This document shows positions 1-11,465 of a stretch of 64,000 bases of DNA, in pieces; positions within the stretch are counted from its first letter, which is position 1, and each line of letters begins with the position of its first letter. A model generated the notes under the pieces. The model was not told where the DNA came from and did no database searches. It saw only the letters and a program-made list of their open reading frames with translations. The DNA is from Henricia sp. BOLD:AAB3569. Its lineage: Eukaryota; Echinodermata; Asteroidea; Spinulosida; Echinasteridae. The stretch covers positions 1 to 64,000 of the forward strand of contig JBBELK010001401.1 in assembly GCA_037783545.1 (NCBI GenBank), in the 5' to 3' direction. The position numbers were made by a program, and so were the translations under genes.

Positions 1-3000
1 CAATGCGCGATTTCGTTCAATGTCGACCGGCGGAGTCCTGGCTCGCTCCGGGCGGGGCTTTCGGGGGATTTCAATGGGCCGATTTCGTTCAATGTCGACC
101 GGGGGAGTCCTGGCTCGCTCTGGCGGGGCTTTCGGGGGATTTCAATGGGCCGATTTCGTTCAATGTCGACCGGGGAGTCCTGGCTCGCTCTGGGCGGGGC
201 TTTCGGGGGATTTCAATGGGCCGATTTCGTTCAATGTCGACCGGGGGAGTCCTGGCTCGCTCCGGCGGGGCTTTCGGGGGATTTCAATGGGCCGATTTCG
301 TTCAATGTCGACCGGGCGGAGTCCTGGCTCGCTCCGGGCGGGGCTTTCGGGGGATTTCAATGGGCCGATTTCGTTCAATGTCGACCGGGGGAGTCCTGGC
401 TCGCTCCGGGCGGGGCTTTCGGGGGATTTCAATGGGCCGATTTCGTTCAATGTCGACCGGGGGAGTCCTGGCTCGCTCCGGGCGGGGCTTTCGGGGATTT
501 CAATGGGCCGATTTCGTTCAATGTCGACCGGGCGGAGTCCTGGGCTCGCTCCGGGCGGGGCTTTTGGGGATTTCAATGGGCCGATTTCGTTCAATGTCGA
601 CCGGGGGAGTCCTGGCTCGCTCTGGGCGGGGCTTTTGGGGGATTTCAATGGGCCGATTTCGTTCAATGTCGACCGGGCGGAGTCCTGGCTCGCTCTGGGC
701 GGGGCTTTTGGGGATTTCAATGGGCCGATTTCGTTCAATGTCGACCGGCGGAGTCCTGGCTCGCTCCGGGCGGGGCTTTCGGGGATTTCAATGGGCCGAT
801 TTCGTTCAATGTCGACCGGGGGAGTCCTGCTCGCTCCGGGCGGGGCTTTCGGGGGATTTCAATGGGCCGATTTCGTTCAATGTCGACCGGCGGAGTCCTG
901 GCTCGCTTCCGGCGGGGCTTTCGGGGGATTTCAATGGGCCGATTTCGTTCAATGTCGACCGGCGGAGTCCTGGCTCGCTCCTGGGCGGGCTTTCGGGGGA
1001 TTTCAATGGGCCGATTTCGTTCAATGTCGACCCGGGGAGTCCTGGCTCGCTCTGGGCGGGGCTTTCGGGGGATTTCAATGGGCCGATTTCGTTCAATGTC
1101 GACCGGCGGAGTCCTGGCTCGCTCCGGGCGGGGCTTTTCGGGGGATTTCAATGGGCCGATTTCGTTCAATGTCGACCGGGGGAGTCCTGGCTCGCTCTGG
1201 GCGGGGCTTTTGGGGGATTTCAATGGGCCGATTTCGTTCAATGTCGACCGGCGGAGTCCTGGCTCGCTCTGGGCGGGGCTTTCGGGGGATTTCAATGGGC
1301 CGATTTCGTTCAATGTCGACCGGGGGAGTCCTGGCTCGCTCCGGGCGGGGCTTTCGGGGGATTTCAATGGGCCGATTTCGTTCAATGTCGACCGGCGGAG
1401 TCCTGGCTCGCTCCGGGCGGGGCTTTCGGGGGATTTCAATGGGCCGATTTCGTTCAATGTCGACCGGCGGAGTCCTGGCTCGCTCCGGGCGGGGCTTTCG
1501 GGGGATTTCAATGGGCCGATTTCGTTCAATGTCGACCGGGGGAGTCCTGGCTCGCTCCGGGCGGGGCTTTTGGGGGATTTCAATGGGCCGATTTCGTTCA
1601 ATGTCGACCGGCGGAGTCCTGGCTCGCTCCGGGCGGGGCTTTTGGGGGATTTCAATGGGCCGATTTCGTTCAATGTCGACCGGCGGAGTCCTGGCTCGCT
1701 CTGGGCGGGGCTTTTGGGGGATTTCAATGGGCCGATTTCGTTCAATGTCGACCGGCGGAGTCCTGGCTCGTCTGGGCGGGGCTTTCGGGGGATTTCAATG
1801 GGCCGATTTCGTTCAATGTCGACCGGGGGAGTCCTGGCTCGCTCCGGCGGGGCTTTCGGGGGATTTCAATGGGCCGATTTCGTTCAATGTCGACCGGGGG
1901 AGTCCTAGCTCGCTCCGGGCGGGGCTTTCGGGGGAATTCAATGGGCCGATTTCGTTCAATGTCGACCGGGGAGTCCTGGCTCGCTCTGGGCGGGGCTTTC
2001 GGGGGATTTCAATGGGCCGATTTCGTTCAATGTCGACCGGGGGAGTCCTGGCTCGCTCCGGGCGGGGCTTTCGGGGGATTTCAATGGGCCGATTTCGTTC
2101 AATGTCGACCGGGGGAGTCCTGACTCGCTCCGGGCGGGGCTTTCGGGGGATTTCAATGGGCCGATTTCGTTCAATGTCGACCGGCGGAGTCCTGGCTCGC
2201 TCCGGGCGGGGCTTTCGGGGGATTTCAATGGGCCGATTTCGTTCAATGTCGACCGGGGAGTCCTGCTCGCTCCGGGCGGGGCTTTTGGGGGATTTCAATG
2301 GGCCGATTTCGTTCAATGTCGACCGGGGAGTCCTGGCTCGCTCCGGGCGGGCTTTCGGGGGATTTCAATGGGCCGATTTCGTTCAATGTCGACCGGCGGA
2401 GTCCTGGCTCGCTCTGGGCGGGGCTTTCGGGGGATTTCAATGGGCCGATTTCGTTCAATGTCGACCGGGGGAGTACTGGCTCGCTCCGGGCGGGGCTTTC
2501 GGGGGATTTCAATGGGCCGATTTCGTTCAATGTCGACCGGGGGAGTCCTGGCTCGCTCCGGGCGGGGCTTTCGGGGGATTTCAATGGGCCGATTTCGTTC
2601 AATGTCGACCGGGGGAGTCCTGGCTCGCTCCGGGCGGGGCTTTCGGGGGATTTCAATGGGCCGATTTCGTTCAATGTCGACCGGCGGAGTCCTGGCTCGC
2701 TCTGGGCGGGGCTTTCGGGGGATTTCAATGGGCCGATTTCGTTCAATGTCGACCGGCGGAGTCCTGGCTCGCTCCGGCGGGGCTTTTGGGGGATTTCAAT
2801 GGGCCGATTTCGTTCAATGTCGACCGGGGAGTCCTGGCTCGCTCTGGGCGGGGCTTTTGGGGGATTTCAATGGGCCGATTTCGTTCAATGTCGACCGGCG
2901 GAGTCCTGGCTCGCTCTGGGCGGGGCTTTCGGGGGATTTCAATGGGCCGATTTCGTTCAATGTCGACCGGGGGAGTCCTGGCTCGCTCCGGGCGGGGCTT

Positions 3001-6000
3001 TCGGGGGATTTCAATGGGCCGATTTTGTTCAATGTCGACCGGCGGAGTCCTGGCTCGCTCCGGCGGGGCTTTCGGGGATTTCAATGGGCCGATTTCGTTC
3101 AATGTCGACCGGCGGAGTCCTGGCTCGCTCCGGGCGGGGCTTTGGGGGGATTTCAATGGGCCGATTTCGTTCAATGTCGACCGGGGGAGTCCTGGCTCGC
3201 TCCGGGCGGGGGCTTTCGGGGATTTCAATGGGCCGATTTCGTTCAATGTCGACCGGGGGAGTCCTGGCTCGCTCCGGGCGGGGCTTTCGGGGGATTTCAA
3301 TGGGCCGATTTCGTTCAATGTCGACCGGGGGAGTCCTGGCTCGCTCCGGGCGGGGCTTTCGGGGGATTTCAATGGGCCGATTTCGTTCAATGTCGACCGG
3401 GGAGTCCTAGGCTCGCTCCGGGCGGGGCTTTCGGGGGATTTCAATGGGCCGATTTCGTTCAATGTCGACCGGGGGAGTCCTGGCTCGCTCCGGGCGGGGC
3501 TTTCGGGGGATTTCAATGGGCCGATTTCGTTCAATGTCGACCGGGGGAGTCCTGGCTCGCTCCGGGCGGGGCTTTCGGGGGATTTCAATGGGCCGATTTC
3601 GTTCAATGTCGACCGGGGGAGTCCTGCTCGCTCCGGGCGGGGCTTTCGGGGGATTTCAATGGCCGATTTCGTTCAATGTCGACCGGGGGAGTCCTGGCTC
3701 GCTCCGGGCGGGGCTTTCGGGGGATTTCAATGGGCCGATTTCGTTCAATGTCGACCGGGGGAGTCCTGGCTCGCTCCGGGCGGGGCTTTCGGGGGATTTC
3801 AATGGGCCGATTTCGTTCAATGTCGACCGGGGGAGTCCTGGCTCGCTCCGGGCGGGGCTTTCGGGGGATTTCAATGGGCCGATTTCGTTCAATGTCGACC
3901 GGGGGAGTCCTGGCTCGCTCCGGGCGGGGCTTTCGGGGGATTTCAATGGGCCGATTTCGTTCAATGTCGACCGGGGGAGTCCTGGCTCGCTCCGGGCGGG
4001 GCTTTCGGGGGATTTCAATGGGCCGATTTCGTTCAATGTCGACCGGGGGAGTCCTAGGCTCGCTCCGGGCGGGGCTTTCGGGGATTTCAATGGGCCGATT
4101 TCGTTCAATGTCGACCGGGGGAGTCCTGGCTCGCTCCGGGCGGGGCTTTCGGGGGATTTCAATGGGCCGATTTCGTTCAATGTCGACCGGGGGAGTCCTG
4201 GCTCGCTCTGGGCGGGGCTTTCGGGGGATTTCAATGGGCCGATTTCGTTCAATGTCGACCGGGGGAGTCCTGGCTCGCTCCGGGCGGGGCTTTCGGGGGA
4301 TTTCAATGGGCCGATTTCGTTCAATGTCGACCGGGGGAGTCCTGGCTCGCTCCGGGCGGGGCTTTCGGGGGATTTCAATGGGCCGATTTCGTTCAATGTC
4401 GACCGGGGGAGTCCTGGCTCGCTCCGGGCGGGGCTTTCGGGGGATTTCAATGGGCCGATTTCGTTCAATGTCGACCGGCGGAGTCCTGGCTCGCTCTGGG
4501 CGGGGCTTTCGGGGGATTTCAATGGGCCGATTTCGTTCAATGTCGACCGGCGGGAGTCCTGGCTCGCTCCGGGCGGGGCTTTCGGGGGATTTCAATGGGC
4601 CGATTTCGTTCAATGTCGACCGGGGGAGTCCTGGCTCGCTCGGGCGGGGCTTTCGGGGGATTTCAATGGGCCGATTTCGTTCAATGTCGACCGCGGGAGT
4701 CCTGGCTCGCTCGGGCGGGGCTTTTGGGGATTTCAATGGGCCGATTTCGTTCAATGTCGACCGGCGGAGTCCTGGCTCGCTCTGGGCGGGGCTTTCGGGG
4801 ATTTCAATGGGCCGATTTCGTTCAATGTCGACCGGGGGAGTCCTGGCTCGCTCCGGGCGGGGCTTTCGGGGGATTTCAATGGGCCGATTTGTTCAATGTC
4901 GACCGGGGGAGTCCTGGCTCGCTCCGGGCGGGGCTTTCGGGGGATTTCAATGGGCCGATTTCGTTCAATGTCGACCGGCGGAGTCCTGGCTCGCTCTCGG
5001 GCGGGGCTTTGGGGGATTTCAATGGGCCGATTTCGTTCAATGTCGACCGGGGGAGTCCTGGCTCGCTCTGGGCGGGGGCTTTCGGGGGATTCAATGGGCC
5101 GATTTCGTTCAATGTCGACCGGCGGAGTCCTGGCTCGCTCCGGGCGGGGCTTTCGGGGGATTTCAATGGGCCGATTTCGTTCAATGTCGACCGGGGGAGT
5201 CCTGGCTCGCTCCGGGCGGGGCTTTCGGGGGATTTCAATGGGCCGATTTCGTTCAATGTCGACCGGGGAGTCCTAGGCTCGCTCCGGGCGGGGCTTTTGG
5301 GGGATTTCAATGGGCCGATTTCGTTTCAATGTCGACCGGGGGAGTCCTGGCTCGCTCGGGCGGGGCTTTCGGGGGATTTCAATGGGCCGATTTCGTTCAA
5401 TGTCGACCGGGGGAGTCCTGGCTCGCTCCGGGCGGGGCTTTCGGGGGATTTCAATGGGCCGATTTCGTTCAATGTCGACCGGCGGAGTCCTGGCTCGCTC
5501 CGGGCGGGGCTTTCGGGGGATTTCAATGGGCCGATTTCGTTCAATGTCGACCGGGGAGTCCTGGCTCGCTCCGGGCGGGGCTTTTGGGGGATTTCAATGG
5601 GCCGATTTCGTTCAATGTCGACCGGGGAGTCCTGGCTCGCTCCGGGCGGGGCTTTCGGGGGGATTTCAATGGGCCGATTTCGTTCAATGTCGACCGGCGG
5701 AGTCCTGGCTCGCTCGGGCGGGGCTTTCGGGGGATTTCAATGGGCCGATTTCGTTCAATGTCGACCGGGGGAGTCCTAGCTCGCTCGGGCGGGGCTTTCG
5801 GGGGATTTCAATGGGCCGATTTCGTTCAATGTCGACCGGGGGAGTCCTGGCTCGCTCTGGGCGGGGCTTTCGGGGGATTTCAATGGGCCGATTTCGTTCA
5901 ATGTCGACCGGGGGAGTCCTGGCTCGCTCCGGGCGGGGCTTTCGGGGGATTTCAATGGGCCGATTTCGTTCAATGTCGACCGGGGGAGTCCCTGGCTCGC

Positions 6001-7387
6001 TCCGGGCGGGGCTTTCGGGGGATTTCAATGGGCCGATTTCGTTCAATGTCGACCGGGGGAGTCCTGGCTCGCTCCGGGCGGGGCTTTCGGGGGATTTCAA
6101 TGGGCCGATTTCGTTCAATGTCGACCGGGGAGTCCTGGCTCGCTCCGGGCGGGGCTTTCGGGGGATTTCAATGGGCCGATTTCGTTCAATGTCGACCGGG
6201 GAGTCCTGGCTCGCTCCGGGCGGGGCTTTCGGGGGAATTCAATGGGCCGATTTCGTTCAATGTCGACCGGGGGAGTCCTGGCTCGCTCGGGCGGGGCTTT
6301 CGGGGGATTTCAATGGGCCGATTTCGTTCAATGTCGACCGGGGGAGTCCTAGGCTCGCTCCGGGCGGGGCTTTCGGGGGATTTCAATGGGCCGATTTCGT
6401 TCAATGTCGACCGGGGAGTCCTGGCTCGCTCCGGGCGGGGGCTTTCGGGGGATTTCAATGGGCCGATTTCGTTCAATGTCGACCGGGGGAGTCCTGGCTC
6501 GCTCTGGGCGGGGCTTTCGGGGGATTTCAATGGGCCGATTTCGTTCAATGTCGACCGGGGGAGTCCTGGCTCGCTCCGGGCGGGGCTTTTCGGGGGATTT
6601 CAATGGGCCGATTTCGTTCAATGTCGACCGGGGAGTCCTGGCTCGCTCCGGGCGGGGCTTTCGGGGGATTTCAATGGGCCGATTTCGTTCAATGTCGACC
6701 GGGGGAGTCCTGGCTCGCTCCGGGCGGGGCTTTCGGGGGATTTCAATGGCCGATTTCGTTCAATGTCGACCGGCGGAGTCCTGGCTCGCTCTGGGCGGGG
6801 CTTTCGGGGGATTTCAATGGGCCGATTTCGTTCAATGTCGACCGGCGGAGTCCTGGCTCGCTCCGGGCGGGGCTTTTGGGGATTTCAATGGGCCGATTTC
6901 GTTCAATGTCGACCGGGGGAGTCCCTGGCTCGCTCTGGGCGGGCTTTTCGGGGGATTTCAATGGGCCGATTTCGTTCAATGTCGACCGGCGGGAGTCCCT
7001 GGCTCGCTCTGGGCGGGGCTTTTCGGGGGATTTCAATGGGCCGATTTCGTTCAATGTCGACCGGCGGGAGTCCTGGCTCGCTCTGGGCGGGGCTTTCGGG
7101 GGATTTCAATGGGCCGATTTCGTTCAATGTCGACCGGGGGAGTCCTGGCTCGCTCCGGGCGGGGCTTTCGGGGGATTTCAATGGGCCGATTTCGTTCAAT
7201 GTCGACCGGCGGAGTCCTGGCTCGCTCCGGGCGGGGCTTTCGGGGGGATTTCAATGGGCCGATTTCGTTCAATGTCGACCGGCGGAGTCCTGGCTCGCTC
7301 CTGGGCGGGGCTTTTGGGGGATTTCAATGGGCCGATTTCGTTCAATGTCGACCGGGGAGTCCTGGCTCGCTCTGGGCGGGGCTTTTC
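1..7387 (+). repeat. Indel-rich divergent zone of the satellite
   Basis: The monomer is the same as elsewhere, but 1-bp insertions or deletions occur on average every few monomers and often in adjacent ones. Most lie in G or C runs. Examples are tggcgggg near 120, ccggggagtcc near 171, ccgggcggag near 310, cctgggctcg near 540, cctaggctc near 3408, 4053, 5273 and 6349, and cggggggattt near 7241. Spacing drifts, so any reading frame changes repeatedly. Gaattc variants lie at 1934-1939 and 6235-6240. The zone could be an older, less homogenised array edge, or a region of lower consensus accuracy in the assembly. The sequence alone cannot separate these. Confidence 0.9.
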
Positions 7388-10300
7388 GGGGGATTTCAAT
7401 GGGCCGATTTCGTTCAATGTCGACCGGCGGAGTCCTGGCTCGCTCCGGGCGGGGCTTTCGGGGGATTTCAATGGGCCGATTTCGTTCAATGTCGACCGGG
7501 GGAGTCCTGGCTCGCTCCGGGCGGGGCTTTCGGGGGATTTCAATGGGCCGATTTCGTTCAATGTCGACCGGGGGAGTCCTGGCTCGCTCCGGGCGGGGCT
7601 TTTGGGGGATTTCAATGGGCCGATTTCGTTCAATGTCGACCGGGGGAGTCCTGGCTCGCTCCGGGCGGGGCTTTCGGGGGATTTCAATGGGCCGATTTCG
7701 TTCAATGTCGACCGGGGGAGTCCTGGCTCGCTCCGGGCGGGGCTTTCGGGGGATTTCAATGGGCCGATTTCGTTCAATGTCGACCGGCGGAGTCCTGGCT
7801 CGCTCCGGGCGGGGCTTTCGGGGGATTTCAATGGGCCGATTTCGTTCAATGTCGACCGGGGGAGTCCTGGCTCGCTCCGGGCGGGGCTTTTGGGGGATTT
7901 CAATGGGCCGATTTCGTTCAATGTCGACCGGGGGAGTCCTGGCTCGCTCCGGGCGGGGCTTTCGGGGGATTTCAATGGGCCGATTTCGTTCAATGTCGAC
8001 CGGCGGAGTCCTGGCTCGCTCTGGGCGGGGCTTTCGGGGGATTTCAATGGGCCGATTTCGTTCAATGTCGACCGGGGGAGTCCTGGCTCGCTCCGGGCGG
8101 GGCTTTCGGGGGATTTCAATGGGCCGATTTCGTTCAATGTCGACCGGGGGAGTCCTGGCTCGCTCCGGGCGGGGCTTTCGGGGGATTTCAATGGGCCGAT
8201 TTCGTTCAATGTCGACCGGGGGAGTCCTGGCTCGCTCCGGGCGGGGCTTTCGGGGGATTTCAATGGGCCGATTTCGTTCAATGTCGACCGGCGGAGTCCT
8301 GGCTCGCTCTGGGCGGGGCTTTCGGGGGATTTCAATGGGCCGATTTCGTTCAATGTCGACCGGCGGAGTCCTGGCTCGCTCCGGGCGGGGCTTTTGGGGG
8401 ATTTCAATGGGCCGATTTCGTTCAATGTCGACCGGCGGAGTCCTGGCTCGCTCTGGGCGGGGCTTTCGCGGGATTTCAATGGGCCGATTTCGTTCAATGT
8501 CGACCGGGGGAGTCCTGGCTCGCTCCGGGCGGGGCTTTCGGGGGATTTCAATGGGCCGATTTTGTTCAATGTCGACCGGCGGAGTCCTGGCTCGCTCCGG
8601 GCGGGGCTTTCGGGGGATTTCAATGGGCCGATTTCGTTCAATGTCGACCGGCGGAGTCCTGGCTCGCTCCGGGCGGGGCTTTCGGGGGATTTCAATGGGC
8701 CGATTTCGTTCAATGTCGACCGGGGGAGTCCTGGCTCGCTCTGGGCGGGGCTTTTGGGGGATTTCAATGGGCCGATTTCGTTCAATGTCGACCGGCGGAG
8801 TCCTGGCTCGCTCTGGGCGGGGCTTTCGGGGGATTTCAATGGGCCGATTTCGTTCAATGTCGACCGGCGGAGTCCTGGCTCGCTCTGGGCGGGGCTTTTG
8901 GGGGATTTCAATGGGCCGATTTCGTTCAATGTCGACCGGCGGAGTCCTGGCTCGCTCTGGGCGGGGCTTTCGGGGGATTTCAATGGGCCGATTTCGTTCA
9001 ATGTCGACCGGGGGAGTCCTGGCTCGCTCCGGGCGGGGCTTTCGGGGGATTTCAATGGGCCGATTTTGTTCAATGTCGACCGGCGGAGTCCTGGCTCGCT
9101 CCGGGCGGGGCTTTCGGGGGATTTCAATGGGCCGATTTCGTTCAATGTCGACCGGCGGAGTCCTGGCTCGCTCCGGGCGGGGCTTTTGGGGGATTTCAAT
9201 GGGCCGATTTCGTTCAATGTCGACCGGGGGAGTCCTGGCTCGCTCCGGGCGGGGCTTTTGGGGGATTTCAATGGGCCGATTTCGTTCAATGTCGACCGGG
9301 GGAGTCCTGGCTCGCTCCGGGCGGGGCTTTCGGGGGATTTCAATGGGCCGATTTCGTTCAATGTCGACCGGGGGAGTCCTGGCTCGCTCTGGGCGGGGCT
9401 TTCGGGGGATTTCAATGGGCCGATTTCGTTCAATGTCGACCGGCGGAGTCCTGGCTCGCTCTGGGCAGGGCTTTCGGGGGATTTCAATGGGCCGATTTCG
9501 TTCAATGTCGACCGGCGGAGTCCTGGCTCGCTCTGGGCGGGGCTTTCGGGGGATTTCAATGGGCCGATTTCGTTCAATGTCGACCGGGGGAGTCCTGGCT
9601 CGCTCTGGGCGGGGCTTTTGGGGGATTTCAATGGGCCGATTTCGTTCAATGTCGACCGGCGGAGTCCTGGCTCGCTCTGGGCGGGGCTTTCGGGGGATTT
9701 CAATGGGCCGATTTCGTTCAATGTCGACCGGGGGAGTCCTGGCTCGCTCTGGGCGGGGCTTTCGGGGGATTTCAATGGGCCGATTTCGTTCAATGTCGAC
9801 CGGCGGAGTCCTGGCTCGCTCCGGGCGGGGCTTTTGGGGGATTTCAATGGGCCGATTTCGTTCAATGTCGACCGGGGGAGTCCTGGCTCGCTCTGGGCGG
9901 GGCTTTTGGGGGATTTCAATGGGCCGATTTCGTTCAATGTCGACCGGCGGAGTCCTGGCTCGCTCTGGGCGGGGCTTTTGGGGGATTTCAATGGGCCGAT
10001 TTCGTTCAATGTCGACCGGCGGAGTCCTGGCTCGCTCTGGGCGGGGCTTTCGGGGGATTTCAATGGGCCGATTTCGTTCAATGTCGACCGGGGGAGTCCT
10101 GGCTCGCTCCGGGCGGGGCTTTCGGGGGATTTCAATGGGCCGATTTTGTTCAATGTCGACCGGCGGAGTCCTGGCTCGCTCCGGGCGGGGCTTTCGGGGG
10201 ATTTCAATGGGCCGATTTCGTTCAATGTCGACCGGCGGAGTCCTGGCTCGCTCCGGGCGGGGCTTTTGGGGGATTTCAATGGGCCGATTTCGTTCAATGT

Positions 10301-10521
10301 CGACCGGGGGAGTCCTGGCTCGCTCCGGGCGGGGCTTTTGGGGGATTTCAATGGGCCGATTTCGTTCAATGTCGACCGGGGGAGTCCTGGCTCGCTCCGG
10401 GCGGGGCTTTCGGGGGATTTCAATGGGCCGATTTCGTTCAATGTCGACCGGGGGAGTCCTGGCTCGCTCTGGGCGGGGCTTTTGGGGGATTTCAATGGGC
10501 CGATTTCGTTCAATGTCGACC
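7388..10521 (+). repeat. Regular 72-bp tract
   Basis: About 43 monomers lie here with no length change, between two indel-rich zones. Variation is almost entirely at sites 23, 41 and 54, with occasional C6 to T (gattttg near 8562, 9065 and 10145). It contains the 1,080-bp-offset duplication described separately. The sharp change from the indel-rich zone to perfect register near 7387 is a real discontinuity in the sequence as given. Confidence 0.9.
8828..10482 (+). repeat. Internal duplication with 1,080-bp offset
   Basis: Positions 8828-9402 match 9908-10482 base for base by line comparison, an offset of 15 monomers. Both copies carry the rare gattttg variant (9065 and 10145) in the same allele context. 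The match ends where site 54 differs (9403 C versus 10483 T) and starts after a site-54 difference at 8827/9907. This is consistent with unequal exchange or a slippage-type duplication of a multi-monomer block. Confidence 0.85.
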
Positions 10522-11465
10522 GGGGAGTCCTGGCTCGCTCCGGGCGGGCTTTCGGGGGATTTCAATGGGCCGATTTCGTTCAATGTCGACCGGGGGAGTC
10601 CTGGCTCGCTCCGGGCGGGGCTTTCGGGGGATTTCAATGGGCCGATTTCGTTCAATGTCGACCGGCGGAGTCCTGGCTCGCTCTGGGCAGGGGCTTTCGG
10701 GGGATTTCAATGGGCCGATTTCGTTCAATGTCGACCGGCGGAGTCCTGGCTCGCTCTGGGCGGGGCTTTCGGGGGATTTCAATGGGGCCGATTTCGTTCA
10801 ATGTCGACCGGGGAGTCCTGGCTCGCTCCGGGCGGGGCTTTCGGGGGATTTCAATGGGCCGATTTCGTTCAATGTCGACCGGGCGGAGTCCTGGCTCGCT
10901 CTGGGCAGGGCTTTCGGGGGATTTCAATGGGCCGATTTCGTTCAATGTCGACCGCGGAGTCCTGGCTCGCTCTGGGCGGGGCTTTCGGGGGATTTCAATG
11001 GGCCGATTTCGTTCAATGTCGACCGGCGGAGTCCTGGCTCGCTCCGGGCGGGGCTTTTGGGGGATTTCAATGGGCCGATTTCGTTCAATGTCGACCGGGG
11101 GAGTCCTGGCTCGCTCTGGGCGGGGCTTTTGGGGATTTCAATGGGCCGATTTCGTTCAATGTCGACCGGGGGAGTCCTGGCTCGCTCTGGCGGGGCTTTT
11201 GGGGGATTTCAATGGGCCGATTTCGTTCAATGTCGACCGGCCGAGTCCTGGCTCGCTCCGGGCGGGGCTTTTGGGGGATTTCAATGGGCCGATTTCGTTC
11301 AATGTCGACCGGGGGAGTCCTGGCTCGCTCCGGGCGGGGCTTTCGGGGGATTTCAATGGGCCGATTTCGTTCAATGTCGACCGGGGGAGTCCTGGCTCGC
11401 TCCGGGCGGGGCTTTCGGGGATTTCAATGGGCCGATTTCGTTCAATGTCGACCCGGCGGAGTCCC
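10522..11465 (+). repeat. Second indel cluster
   Basis: About 13 monomers hold a dozen 1-bp length changes. They include the G5 to G4 loss at 10522-10525, cgggcgggctt near 10547, gggcaggggc near 10687, aatggggccg near 10785, gaccgcggag near 10953, cgacccggcgg near 11450 and gtccctggc near 11463. Long regular tracts lie on both sides. It resembles the 1-7387 zone and may be a displaced block of it, or a local error cluster. Confidence 0.85.

Noticed and set aside
1-9. caatgcgcga at the left edge as an array boundary
   Set aside because: It differs from caatgggccga by a small change like many others in the first 7 kb, and the edge is simply where the window starts.
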